From the NCBI GenBank assembly GCA_934524985.1, contig CAKSYT010000006.1, positions 62,001 through 126,000 on the forward strand: a stretch of 64,000 nucleotides of DNA, written 5' to 3'. A model generated the notes under the pieces. The model was not told where the DNA came from. It ran no database searches and was given only the letters and a program-made list of their open reading frames with translations. Position 1 is the stretch's first letter. Each line of letters opens with the position of its first letter. Position numbers and translations under genes: made by a program. The DNA is from an uncultured Faecalibacterium sp. GTDB taxonomy: Bacteria; Bacillota; Clostridia; Oscillospirales; Ruminococcaceae. Below, piece after piece: positions 53,427 to 60,433 of this stretch.

Positions 53427-53639
53427 TCAGTCCTCCTCTGGTGCAATAAAACGCGGCTGCGGCTCAATGCCGCGGGCCTTACAATATGCGGAAGCCTCTT
53501 TCTTTGCCTTGCAGCTGTAAACCAGCTTGCCTTCCGGGAGGTCGCCGCTCTGGCATCGGTGCGAATACTCGTGCACTTCCCAACGTGATTCCATCGAGCC
53601 GCTGCCGAAGTAGTGGCGCCTTTCCATGGTGTAGATCAT
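53427..53639 (-). CDS. Small phage protein, 70 residues
   Basis: Basic and aromatic, with RRHYFGSGSMESRWEVHEYSH and a CKAKKEASAYCKARG helix. TAAGGAGGAC precedes the ATG. No family recognised. Spacing of 3 bases to the next gene and similar size to its neighbours suggest a cassette of small host-takeover or accessory proteins. Confidence 0.65.
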   Translation of the reverse strand: MIYTMERRHYFGSGSMESRWEVHEYSHRCQSGDLPEGKLVYSCKAKKEASAYCKARGIEPQPRFIAPEED

Positions 53640-53652
53640 CGCGCCGTCCTCC

Positions 53653-53874
53653 TTAGTGTACCTTAATCAGCGTCCCGCTGTTCAGGATGTACCATTCTTC
53701 ACCGTTCTTAACGGTCGTCTTGCAGCCCTGCGCTTTAAGCAGCATCCGCATTTTGGCTAACTGCTTCTCGGTGCACTGCATCCAGAAGAACCCTGCGTAA
53801 TTGAACCACTCATTGCTCTGGATGTTCACAGTGCGGGCATTCTCAAAAATGCGGTTGAAGGTGCTGGTTTTCAT
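53653..53874 (-). CDS. Small phage protein, 73 residues
   Basis: TFNRIFENARTVNIQSNEWF, a WMQCTEKQLAKMRMLLKAQG helix and a C-terminal beta hairpin EEWYILNSG. The ATG at 53874 has GGAGG 8 bases before it; the in-frame ATG at 53889 would place that site inside the gene. Function unknown. Confidence 0.65.
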   Translation of the reverse strand: MKTSTFNRIFENARTVNIQSNEWFNYAGFFWMQCTEKQLAKMRMLLKAQGCKTTVKNGEEWYILNSGTLIKVH

Positions 53875-53906
53875 GGTTTGGTCCTCCATTATTGTTAATT
53901 CAGTTC

Positions 53907-54227
53907 TTAGAATTCGTTGAAGTCTCCAGCATCAAACAGCAGGCCGCTTCTGAATTTCAGGTTGAGTTTGCTTTCAGGGGGCTTGCGCTTGAAAGCGGGC
54001 TTTCCGTTCACCAGCTCTGCATACACGGAAAAGCTGCAGCGGGTACCTTGGAGAGTGATGTAAACACCGTTCTCATAAGCACGGAGTTCGCCAAGTTCCA
54101 GTCCCCAAGAAGTGGTAAACTCAAGGTTTCTGCTCAACGCATTGTGGAGAGATGACTTCTTGTTGTCCGGCATCATCCTGAAGAGTTCCAGCGCTTGCTT
54201 CTCGCAGTGCACGTTTTTGATTTCCAT
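53907..54227 (-). CDS. Small phage protein, 106 residues
   Basis: Soluble alpha/beta protein: KNVHCEKQALELFRMMPDNK helix, WGLELGELRAYENGVYITL strands and a basic AFKRKPPESKLNLKF end. Good GGAGGG site before the ATG. No family recognised; second gene of the accessory operon. Confidence 0.65.
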   Translation of the reverse strand: MEIKNVHCEKQALELFRMMPDNKKSSLHNALSRNLEFTTSWGLELGELRAYENGVYITLQGTRCSFSVYAELVNGKPAFKRKPPESKLNLKFRSGLLFDAGDFNEF

Positions 54228-54243
54228 GGTTCAGCCCTCCTTC

Positions 54244-54420
54244 TTAGTAGCAAACCGTGGATTCATTGATGCGAATGAGCTTCCCGTACTTCTTGCCGAG
54301 CCGCTCTGCGCAGACGTAATTGTAAACGTCCAGCCGGTTTCTAAACTTCGGGTCCCGGTCGGTGAAAACCAGGGTAGCTTCCCGGAACACAACCTCAAAC
54401 CGTGTATACCGAACTTTCAT
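54244..54420 (-). CDS. Small phage protein, 58 residues, first gene of the accessory operon
   Basis: A basic protein (MKVRYTRFEVVFREATLVF, then RDPKFRNRLDVYNYVCAERL and KYGKLIRI). AGAGGAGGAGCG is 5-8 bases before the ATG, and the promoter at 54463-54491 lies 43 bases upstream. This makes it the first gene of the leftward unit. Function unknown. Confidence 0.7.
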   Translation of the reverse strand: MKVRYTRFEVVFREATLVFTDRDPKFRNRLDVYNYVCAERLGKKYGKLIRINESTVCY

Positions 54421-54462
54421 TTTTCGCTCCTCCTCTTGTGTGCTGCTGTTCTCTACGCCTTT

Positions 54463-54491
54463 ATTATAAACCGCTTCGGTTTATAAGTCAA
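54463..54491 (-). promoter_or_regulatory. Accessory-operon promoter with a perfect 10-3-10 operator dyad
   Basis: On the - strand: TTGACT (54491-54486), 17 bases, TATAAT (54468-54463). A perfect inverted repeat, TTATAAACCG-CTT-CGGTTTATAA (54464-54486), fills the spacer and reaches into both boxes. A protein bound there would block RNA polymerase. The operon it drives ends in a ribbon-helix-helix gene. Confidence 0.88.
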
Positions 54492-54520
54492 GAGGGGATT
54501 TTGCGAAACAAGATTATTTT

Positions 54521-54572
54521 TAGGCAAAAAGAAAAAGCCCCGCTTCCAGCGTATTGCCGGAAGCGGGGCTTT
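54521..54572 (-). terminator. Terminator of the late (tail-lysis) transcript
   Basis: A 14-bp stem (54534-54547 with 54559-54572) is followed on the - strand by TTTTTCTTTTT. It lies 33 bases past the holin-like gene and before the accessory promoter, so the accessory operon is a separate, moron-like unit. Confidence 0.9.
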
Positions 54573-54604
54573 CGTGTGCTTTTAGGTGGGGTTTGTGTGG
54601 GGCG

Positions 54605-55012
54605 TTACTCCTGTGCAGCCTTGGCCGTCTTGTTATGGTCGATCTGGGCCTGGATGCGCGTGGTCAGATAGCCCACGGTGTCGTCGCCGGAAATTCCCTT
54701 GATGTAGTCCAGGGCGTCGCTGCTCAGGCTCTTAATTGCGGCGGAAATCGCGCCATTCAGCGCCTTGGCCTGGGCGGCCTTATCGAAAGAGCCGGTCTTT
54801 TTCAGGTCGTTTACATAGGTCTGATTCATGGCCGCCACGGCGTTTGCCACGGCGTCGGTGATCTCGCGGCAAATGCGCTGGATGGTCTCGTTCTTAACCT
54901 TCTCGGCCGTGGAGGCGTTGATGGCAGCGGCCGCCTTGCGAACGTATGCGGTTGCCAGGGGTGCGCAGATGGTCAGGACGGCAAAAAGAAGCTGGGTCAG
55001 AATCTCTTTCAT
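54605..55012 (-). CDS. Holin-like phage protein
   Basis: 135 residues: one N-terminal membrane helix (about 5-25) followed by a helical Ala-rich soluble region (KAAAAINASTAEK and so on). The layout resembles LLH-type phage holins with a single membrane segment. AAAGGAG precedes the ATG. Next to the endolysin, the usual place for a holin. Confidence 0.7.
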   Translation of the reverse strand: MKEILTQLLFAVLTICAPLATAYVRKAAAAINASTAEKVKNETIQRICREITDAVANAVAAMNQTYVNDLKKTGSFDKAAQAKALNGAISAAIKSLSSDALDYIKGISGDDTVGYLTTRIQAQIDHNKTAKAAQE

Positions 55013-55030
55013 GGTGTTCTCCTTTCAATT

Positions 55031-55660
55031 TTAGCGGATAGAAGAAAGCCCGGCCCTCTGAATGATGGCCGGGTAATTTTTATAGGCGTGGTTCAGGTCC
55101 ACGTCGCCGGTGATGCCGGGGACAGTTCCCTCGCTGGTATACTGCCAGATGCCATGCTTGCGGGAGGGCCGCTTGCCGCGGTAGTCCGCGATCCACAGGT
55201 CAAACGCTTTCAGGGCGTCCATGTCCAGCTCCGTGTTTGCGTAGCTGGTATAGGTGTAGACCATGGCATAAAGGCCCCAGGCTTCGATCTGCTTGGCGGC
55301 GCCAGCCACCAGGGCGGAAAGTTCCTTGGCCGGGATGGGTTTCAGCTTGTTGTCCTCCACGTCCACAGCCACGGGAAGCCGGAAGCTCTTGCCCATCAAC
55401 GCCTGTTTCACCTTCACCAGCTCGACGGCCCGGGCGGCCTCGTTCTGGGCGTAGGTGTAGTAATAGGCGCCAACGGGAATGCCCAGGCGGGTGCATTCCG
55501 AATAGTTCCGCTCAAACTGGGGGTCAATGTAGACGCCGCCGAAACTCTTGTTGGTGGAAACCGTTTTCAGGATTGCACCGTCAATTTTGCCGCTGCGTTT
55601 CACGGCCTCCCAGTCGATTTCCCCCTGGTAACGGCTGGCGTCCAGGTACTTATAGATCAT
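55031..55660 (-). CDS. GH25 lysozyme (endolysin)
   Basis: 209 residues, glycoside hydrolase family 25: YLDASRYQGEIDWEAVK at the start, catalytic Asp100 and Glu102 in AVDVED, and GDVDLNHAY near the end. It cleaves N-acetylmuramic acid bonds to open the cell. No separate wall-binding domain is present and no signal peptide, so it depends on the holin. AAGGAGG precedes the ATG. Confidence 0.93.
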   Translation of the reverse strand: MIYKYLDASRYQGEIDWEAVKRSGKIDGAILKTVSTNKSFGGVYIDPQFERNYSECTRLGIPVGAYYYTYAQNEAARAVELVKVKQALMGKSFRLPVAVDVEDNKLKPIPAKELSALVAGAAKQIEAWGLYAMVYTYTSYANTELDMDALKAFDLWIADYRGKRPSRKHGIWQYTSEGTVPGITGDVDLNHAYKNYPAIIQRAGLSSIR

Positions 55661-55672
55661 TTCGAGCCCTCC

Positions 55673-56158
55673 TTAAAGAAAGTCGTGCTTTTCCAGGCGG
55701 TCGTCGTAGCAGCGCTCAATATTCGCAATAGCATGGGTGCACTTGTTGTTCTTGTACTCCTCGTGCGCCTTGCAATACGTTTTGTAGCTGTCTATGATGG
55801 TCAGGATCTCGTCGAAGTCCTCCGGCGTGTGCCCAATGTCCCGGACAAGCTCGTTGTTAAATCGAAGAATCCGGCTCCGCAAAAGGTCCGCGTTGCGCTC
55901 GTCGTCTGTGCGGACGTGGTCGTCCAGAAGGCGCCGGGTTTCCTCCTGGTAGTGTTTGACCTCCTCCCACTTCTGGTCCTGGCTTTTCTGCGCAGCCTCC
56001 ATTTTTTCGGAAAGCTCCGCAGTCAGGGCGCGGCCAATGGCCTGCACAAGGGTCTTCCATGGGTTGATCTCGATTTTTTTAACTTGAAAAATTCTTGTGG
56101 CCGCCATAAGCCCGGCGGCCACAAGTCCGGCTGCTGCAAGTAAGTCTTGGGTGCTCAT
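55673..56158 (-). CDS. Membrane-anchored helical phage protein of unknown function
   Basis: 161 residues: a membrane helix at about 4-24 and a charged, probably coiled-coil body (ELSEKMEAAQKSQDQK and following). It may be a second lysis protein or tail-associated factor. The ATG at 56158 follows AAGGGAAC. A better-spaced ATG at 56206 lies in the same frame but is cut off by a TAG codon at 56186-56188. Confidence 0.65.
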   Translation of the reverse strand: MSTQDLLAAAGLVAAGLMAATRIFQVKKIEINPWKTLVQAIGRALTAELSEKMEAAQKSQDQKWEEVKHYQEETRRLLDDHVRTDDERNADLLRSRILRFNNELVRDIGHTPEDFDEILTIIDSYKTYCKAHEEYKNNKCTHAIANIERCYDDRLEKHDFL

Positions 56159-56236
56159 GTTCCCTTCTTTCTGCACTGTGCGCCACTACAAGAAAGCGGC
56201 AATCATAGGCCATCACCTCCTCTTCTGCTGCTTCCA

Positions 56237-56419
56237 TCAGATGGAAAACGGGAGCTCGTCAGCGCCCAAAAGCCGGTCGATCTGGCCGTTCACGCTGGTG
56301 ATCTGGTCCTCTGCGCATACTGCGCCGACCTGTGCCAGGGCTTCCGCCTGGGCGTGAATGATTTCATTCTGCTTGTACACGATGCCGGTCAAGGCCTCGA
56401 TAATCTGCAAATTGCTCAC
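56237..56419 (-). CDS. Small phage protein, 60 residues
   Basis: One helical stretch (SNLQIIEALTGIVYKQNEII) and an acidic end; not hydrophobic enough for a membrane protein. The GTG start overlaps the reverse transcriptase stop (GTGA) and follows AAAGGAGG, so it is translated with the DGR cassette. Similar small helical proteins often follow tail-fibre genes; function unknown. Confidence 0.6.
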   Translation of the reverse strand: MSNLQIIEALTGIVYKQNEIIHAQAEALAQVGAVCAEDQITSVNGQIDRLLGADELPFSI

Positions 56420-57528
56420 GCAGCCCTCCTTTCCTCTTGCGCCGCCGCTTTGGCGTGCAGATAGATTTCATTTAGCCGAACTTTTATTTTTTCGTTCGGG
56501 CAGTGTTCAATCATACCGCTGTAAGATGCAACGCGGCGATCAAAGGCTTCTTTGCTCATTTCACCAGCAAAATACAGCTTGCAAATACCACGGAACGCGC
56601 CCTTTATCCGGCGCACGGTCGCTTTACGCAGCCGCAGTTCCCGGGCCGTAACGATATAGCCCACAAACTCCACACGGTCCGCCGGGCGGATGCACGTTTT
56701 CCGGTTCAGGTCCAGGTGCAGCCGGTCCGCCAGGAATCGGGTAATCTGTTCCAGGTATTCGTTTGCCTGTTCTTTGCTGTCTGCCAAAATAACAACGTCG
56801 TCCATATACCGTGCATAGCGGTGAATATGCAAAAAGTGCTTGCAGAACTGGTCTAACTGGTCGAGATAAATATTCGCAAAAAGTTGCGAGGTCAGGTTGC
56901 CGATGGGCATACCCCGGTCAAATAACCAGTCTTCGTCTTCTACGTCTTCCGGCCCCATAAACCGCGGCAGGCCGAAGCGCTCAGAATCGCAGTTTATAAT
57001 ATTGTCCAGAAGCCGCATGAGCTTCGGGTCCTTTATCCGCTCGCCCAAAATATCAAGCAAAACGGCATGATCTACGCGGTAAAAATATTTAGAAATATCC
57101 AGTTTCAGCACATATTGTTTACCAGGCTTTGATTCTGCCTGTTGTAACCAATATTGGAGCCGTTTGGCCGCTGCAAGGCTTCCTTTTCCTTTACGGCACG
57201 CATAAGAATCCTCTATCATCATGCGGTCGTAAAAGGGATTCAGTTCAAGGTATATCGCCCATTGAACGATCCGGCTTGCGTAAGGCAGCGCCATAACCAG
57301 GCGCCTTTTGGGGACACTGACCCAATGTTTCCTATACGGTCCAAACTTGAAACATTCATTTTCAAGGTCGTCCTGGATCTGCAATAGGTTCGCGTCCAGG
57401 TCGTTGTTGAATTTGATTATTTCATCCCGGTATCTCTTTTGTTTTTTAGCGTTTCTGTTGGCTTCTTCAAGCCTGGGAAACGCAATAAGGTTAGGAAAAG
57501 AATTTTGGAGCGTCTGTTTCTCATTCAT
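56416..57528 (-). CDS. Diversity-generating retroelement reverse transcriptase
   Basis: 370 residues. Catalytic aspartates lie in LKLDISKYF (141-149) and YMDD (241-244). The GNLTSQLFANIYL segment (210-222) is the motif-4 region that marks DGR enzymes, distinct from group II intron or retron types. There is no maturase or nuclease domain, and the length is right for a DGR enzyme. It copies the template repeat RNA into cDNA with errors opposite adenine. The start has only a weak GGTGAAG site, so expression may be low. Directly preceded by the template repeat. Confidence 0.96.
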   Translation of the reverse strand: MNEKQTLQNSFPNLIAFPRLEEANRNAKKQKRYRDEIIKFNNDLDANLLQIQDDLENECFKFGPYRKHWVSVPKRRLVMALPYASRIVQWAIYLELNPFYDRMMIEDSYACRKGKGSLAAAKRLQYWLQQAESKPGKQYVLKLDISKYFYRVDHAVLLDILGERIKDPKLMRLLDNIINCDSERFGLPRFMGPEDVEDEDWLFDRGMPIGNLTSQLFANIYLDQLDQFCKHFLHIHRYARYMDDVVILADSKEQANEYLEQITRFLADRLHLDLNRKTCIRPADRVEFVGYIVTARELRLRKATVRRIKGAFRGICKLYFAGEMSKEAFDRRVASYSGMIEHCPNEKIKVRLNEIYLHAKAAAQEERRAA

Positions 57529-57676
57529 ACTTCACCAATCCGCGTTTGACGTCCCCGCCTCCGCGGCTCACTGTCATTTTTTCCGGTCATGTCTTCCCGG
57601 AAGGGGAAAAGGCCCCTTTGACCCTTGCACCTACACGGCCCCGTAAGGCCGTGCACCAATGTCCAGCAAGGGGCAG
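57529..57676 (-). ncRNA. DGR spacer RNA between template repeat and reverse transcriptase
   Basis: 148 bases that would be transcribed with the template. Two possible hairpins are visible on the - strand: CACGGCC/GGCCGTG (about 57634-57653) and AAGGGG/CCCCTT-like pairing (about 57600-57620). In the studied Bordetella phage DGR this spacer is needed for cDNA priming; the same role here is inferred. Confidence 0.55.
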
Positions 57677-57790
57677 AGCGAGACGCCCGCCGATGTTCGT
57701 CCAGCGATTCGAGCGCGGATTATTCAGATTCAGGGCGAAAACGCCGTTGTTCGCGCCATTGTTCCAGTTACCACCACGATACGCGCACCG
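57677..57790 (-). repeat. DGR template repeat (TR)
   Basis: 114 bases that match the variable repeat at a constant offset of 710 bases. Read on the - strand they contain 23 adenines, mostly in ten AAC/AAT codons, and these are the sites that vary. Homology stops sharply at both ends. It lies between the avd-like gene and the reverse transcriptase and is not itself in a supported gene. Confidence 0.97.
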
Positions 57791-57831
57791 GCAAAATCAA
57801 TGGCCCGTTCCCCAATCTTAAAGCTATATTT

Positions 57832-58296
57832 TTATTCCTTTTTCGCAGGCCCGTTTTTCACGGATTCCATATAGCCGCCGATCATACATCCAATTTCTCT
57901 ATTAAAGCTGCTCCAAACTTCCCGCTGGTGTAACGTCAAAGGAGGGGCGTATTTCTGCCCGCGGTAATCCTTATCCGACGCCACTATTACAAATTCTTTC
58001 AAAACGGCCAGCTCAATGTCTAAATCTTCAAGCGTGGTCTTCTTGTAATATTTTCGTTCTAGGCGCGTCGCCAGACGGTACATTTCCAGCATACTATCCC
58101 GGAGGATATCCGCAAGTTTCCGTTCGCGCCGCGGGAAAGAATCAACAAGCGGCATTCCGTATTTCATCATTTCGGATATTTTTTCTTTAAGAAAAAACGG
58201 CTTCGGCTTTGTTGCTTCTCCCGGTGCTTTCGGTTCCTTCGGCGTGTAGCTGCCACCATAATTTTGCGGCGTTGGATTGCGAGTATATCCAGCCAC
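57832..58296 (-). CDS. avd: Accessory variability determinant (Avd-like, four-helix)
   Basis: 154 residues: a flexible, proline-rich N-terminus (1-35) and a helical domain with MMKYGMPLVDSFPRRER, LEMYRLATRLERKYYKKTTLEDLDIELAVL and REIGCMIGGYMESVK. This pattern fits the Avd/bAvd family, a pentameric basic protein that holds the template RNA and the reverse transcriptase. GTG start with GGAGG upstream; located between the target gene and the template repeat, the usual order. Confidence 0.88.
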   Translation of the reverse strand: MAGYTRNPTPQNYGGSYTPKEPKAPGEATKPKPFFLKEKISEMMKYGMPLVDSFPRRERKLADILRDSMLEMYRLATRLERKYYKKTTLEDLDIELAVLKEFVIVASDKDYRGQKYAPPLTLHQREVWSSFNREIGCMIGGYMESVKNGPAKKE

Positions 58297-58324
58297 TTTT
58301 TAACCTCCAAAATATAAAAAATCG

Positions 58325-58346
58325 GGGCCCTGCTCCCGCAGGGCCC
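58325..58346 (-). promoter_or_regulatory. Hairpin downstream of the variable repeat (GGGA loop)
   Basis: On the - strand GGGCCCTGC-GGGA-GCAGGGCCC: nine base pairs and a four-base loop fitting GRNA, 41 bases past the end of the variable repeat. Similar hairpins next to the initiation site of mutagenic homing help target recognition in the Bordetella phage DGR. It is followed by CGATTTTTT, so it is also a fair terminator; the two roles are not exclusive. Confidence 0.7.
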
Positions 58347-58362
58347 TTCAGTTTACCAGGGA

Positions 58363-59463
58363 TCAGTTTTCAGTTTCCTCGTCGCAAGCGAGACGCCCGC
58401 CGACGTACGTCCAGCGAGACGAGCGCGGACTAAGCAGATACAGGGCGAAAACGCCGTGGGGCGCGCCATTGTTCCAGCTACCACCACGAAACGCGCACCG
58501 CTCCGCGGCCGCGTTGTTGGCCCAGAATACGTCGTTACCATAATCGGCATCAGAAGCGCCGTCCTCCGGCAAGAAAGCCATTGCCTGGAGGTACAGCTTT
58601 GCCGTTGCGCTCAAACCGCTTGCGGTGGTCTTGGCAAAGCTGGCGTTCCGGCTCGTGTCGGAAGCGTCGGCAATGCTGGTACCCCACTGCCAGTGACCGG
58701 ATACCCAGTCCAGTTTTACGGTGCCCGCAGTGGTGCCCTTGCCATCCGGCACCACAAACAGGTCGTTGTAGCTGGTGGCGGAGGCGTTCAGGGCGCGCCA
58801 CTCGTTGGAGCTGGCGCCGGTGTTCACGCTGGCGTCTGCCGCGTTGTTGTAGGGGATCACCTGGAGTTCGCCGCACACCAGACGGACGCCGCGAATCCAC
58901 TCCCAAACGTTGCCGTTCAGGTCCCACACGCCATCCATGGCGCCGGTGTCGCTCCACGTCACAGGGCCGGTACCAGTGGCAACGCGGCCAGTCTTGTTGC
59001 CTGCGCCGGTGTCGATGAAGGTCGGAATTGCAACGATGGCAGTTTCGGAAGAATCCTTGCCGTAGTTGTTGTTCCCCTTCGGCATCGTGCCGTTCTTCTT
59101 CGCCAGCAGCGCCAGGAATGCCCACTCCATATAGGTGATGCAGTGGAAGCCGTTGCCCTTGTTCTTGCTGTACTGCTCGATCTCGTCCAGGGTAATGCTT
59201 GCCACGGGGTCCTCGTTGGGCAGCGAATAGGTGCGGCTGTTGTGTACGATGCTCTGGAACTTGCCAAAGGCCAGCTTCTTGCGCTGCACGCCGTTTACCA
59301 GGAAGGCCGGGTGCACGGTGCTGTCGCCGTTGGTCAGCAGTGCGTTAAGCATCTGCGCCGGGCGCTCAACCATCACAGAGGGGTCGCCCTTGTCGTCCAC
59401 GATAACCTTGTTGGTGGGGCAAACGGAAGAAAGTGCCAGGCTCGTAAGTGCAAAATTGCTCAT
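58363..59463 (-). CDS. DGR target protein, FGE-sulfatase/C-type-lectin fold
   Basis: 366 residues. The N-terminal part (about 1-95) is a tail-attachment-like region. The rest shows the formylglycine-generating-enzyme type lectin fold: GVWDLNGNVWEW in the middle and ERCAFRGGSWNNG...GGRLACDE at the end. The variable repeat codes residues 322-359. Ten residues (325, 329, 335, 336, 342, 344, 345, 349, 353, 354) differ from the template version; asparagines 331 and 332 are unchanged. It is most likely the tip of the tail fibre or receptor-binding protein, given the baseplate genes upstream. GGAGG precedes the ATG. Confidence 0.93.
   Translation of the reverse strand: MSNFALTSLALSSVCPTNKVIVDDKGDPSVMVERPAQMLNALLTNGDSTVHPAFLVNGVQRKKLAFGKFQSIVHNSRTYSLPNEDPVASITLDEIEQYSKNKGNGFHCITYMEWAFLALLAKKNGTMPKGNNNYGKDSSETAIVAIPTFIDTGAGNKTGRVATGTGPVTWSDTGAMDGVWDLNGNVWEWIRGVRLVCGELQVIPYNNAADASVNTGASSNEWRALNASATSYNDLFVVPDGKGTTAGTVKLDWVSGHWQWGTSIADASDTSRNASFAKTTASGLSATAKLYLQAMAFLPEDGASDADYGNDVFWANNAAAERCAFRGGSWNNGAPHGVFALYLLSPRSSRWTYVGGRLACDEETEN
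58387..58500 (-). repeat. DGR variable repeat (VR)
   Basis: 114 bases at the 3' end of the target gene. Compared with the template, 13 of 114 positions differ and all 13 are adenines in the template on the - strand (changed to C, G or T). The last 24 bases before the 3' boundary are unchanged between the copies, ending in a GC-rich run, GGCGGGCGTCTCGCT (58387-58401), which is the likely initiation of mutagenic homing site. Confidence 0.97.
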
Positions 59464-59478
59464 TGTTGTATCCTCCTT

Positions 59479-59895
59479 TTAGTCTTCTGCGGGCTGCAAG
59501 TCGTCCAGGGACCACAGGATCAGCTTAACGTCCGCCATGTCAAGCGGGACGGCCTCGGTGTGGGTTTTCTTGGAGTTTGCGGGGCTCTGGCCCTCCGCGC
59601 CCTCGGTCTGTTCTGCGGCTTCCTGGGCCTCCTCTGCGCTGTCCTCGACCTCCACGAAAACCTGGGCCGGGATTTCCACCTGGGCCACATAATAGCGGCC
59701 GGTGCCGGTGCCGATGGTCAGGTTGTTCTGGTCGTCCATGCACACGTCAACCGTCACGGGGATGTCGCGCTGGCGGGTGTCGCAGCGGATTGCCAGGTCA
59801 TCGTCGCCAAAAATGATTTTGGTTTTGCTCTGCGCCCAGGCGATCTTCTCGCCCTCGTTCTTGTCCTCAACCTGGATCTTATTGTAAGTAGCCAT
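59479..59895 (-). CDS. Phage tail-fibre-associated protein, 138 residues
   Basis: A beta-rich N-terminal half (KIIFGDDDLAIRCDTRQRD, DVCMDDQNNLTIGTG, YYVAQVEIPAQVFV), an acidic Ala/Glu-rich linker and an LILWSLDDLQPAED end. No family recognised; its place just before the DGR target suggests a tail-tip adaptor or chaperone. Abuts the next gene with a 1-base overlap. Confidence 0.65.
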   Translation of the reverse strand: MATYNKIQVEDKNEGEKIAWAQSKTKIIFGDDDLAIRCDTRQRDIPVTVDVCMDDQNNLTIGTGTGRYYVAQVEIPAQVFVEVEDSAEEAQEAAEQTEGAEGQSPANSKKTHTEAVPLDMADVKLILWSLDDLQPAED

Positions 59896-60419
59896 TAGGT
59901 CATACCTCCTTTAACACGGATCTGCAAGGTAACGCTTTTTGCGCTGCCGGTGAATGCGATCTTAAAGCCGTTCAAGGCTTTGGCGCTGATTTCGATGCTG
60001 CCCACCTCGCCGGTTGCGCCAGTCTGCTCCGCCTCAACGGTATAGAACAGGTTCTTGCGGGTCTGCTTCAAAGCAACCGTCACAGGGTTGTCGCGGGTGC
60101 TGTTGAAGGGGAATTTTGCGGTGTTTTTCAGGGTAACGGTCTGGGTTTCGCCCAGGATCTCGCCGTCCACCATGGCCGCGTGGGCGTCGTTCCCGCGCTG
60201 CTGGTGAAGGTTGCCGAACAACAGGATGGATGCCGCCAGGTATGCGTCCTGGATGCCGTTTTCCATGTTGTTGAAGTTGGTTGCGCTCTGGGGTGTGCCC
60301 TGCTGGAGGACCTCGCCCTGGTCCTTCACAACCTCGCTGGTGCCGTCGCCGTTTTCGGTGATCTTGCGCCGGTGGGGATGCTCCGTGATGTGGTCCTTCC
60401 AGTCGGTCGAATTATACAT
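59895..60419 (-). CDS. Phage tail-fibre-like protein, 174 residues
   Basis: N-terminal part includes EHPHRRKITENGDGT and QGTPQSATNFNNMENGI, a pattern common near the start of phage tail fibres; the C-terminal half (KNTAKFPFNSTRDNPVTVAL and on) is beta-rich. Function in the tail is inferred from position. AGGAGGCGAGAGCTT precedes the ATG. Confidence 0.65.
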   Translation of the reverse strand: MYNSTDWKDHITEHPHRRKITENGDGTSEVVKDQGEVLQQGTPQSATNFNNMENGIQDAYLAASILLFGNLHQQRGNDAHAAMVDGEILGETQTVTLKNTAKFPFNSTRDNPVTVALKQTRKNLFYTVEAEQTGATGEVGSIEISAKALNGFKIAFTGSAKSVTLQIRVKGGMT

Positions 60420-60433
60420 AAGCTCTCGCCTCC

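Noticed and set aside
54554..56143. 529-codon rightward ORF in the prophage lysis region
   Set aside because: Antisense to the holin-like, lysozyme and 161-residue genes, each with its own ribosome-binding site.
58456..59898. 480-codon rightward ORF over the DGR target
   Set aside because: Antisense shadow; the target gene and VR reading frame are clear on the - strand.
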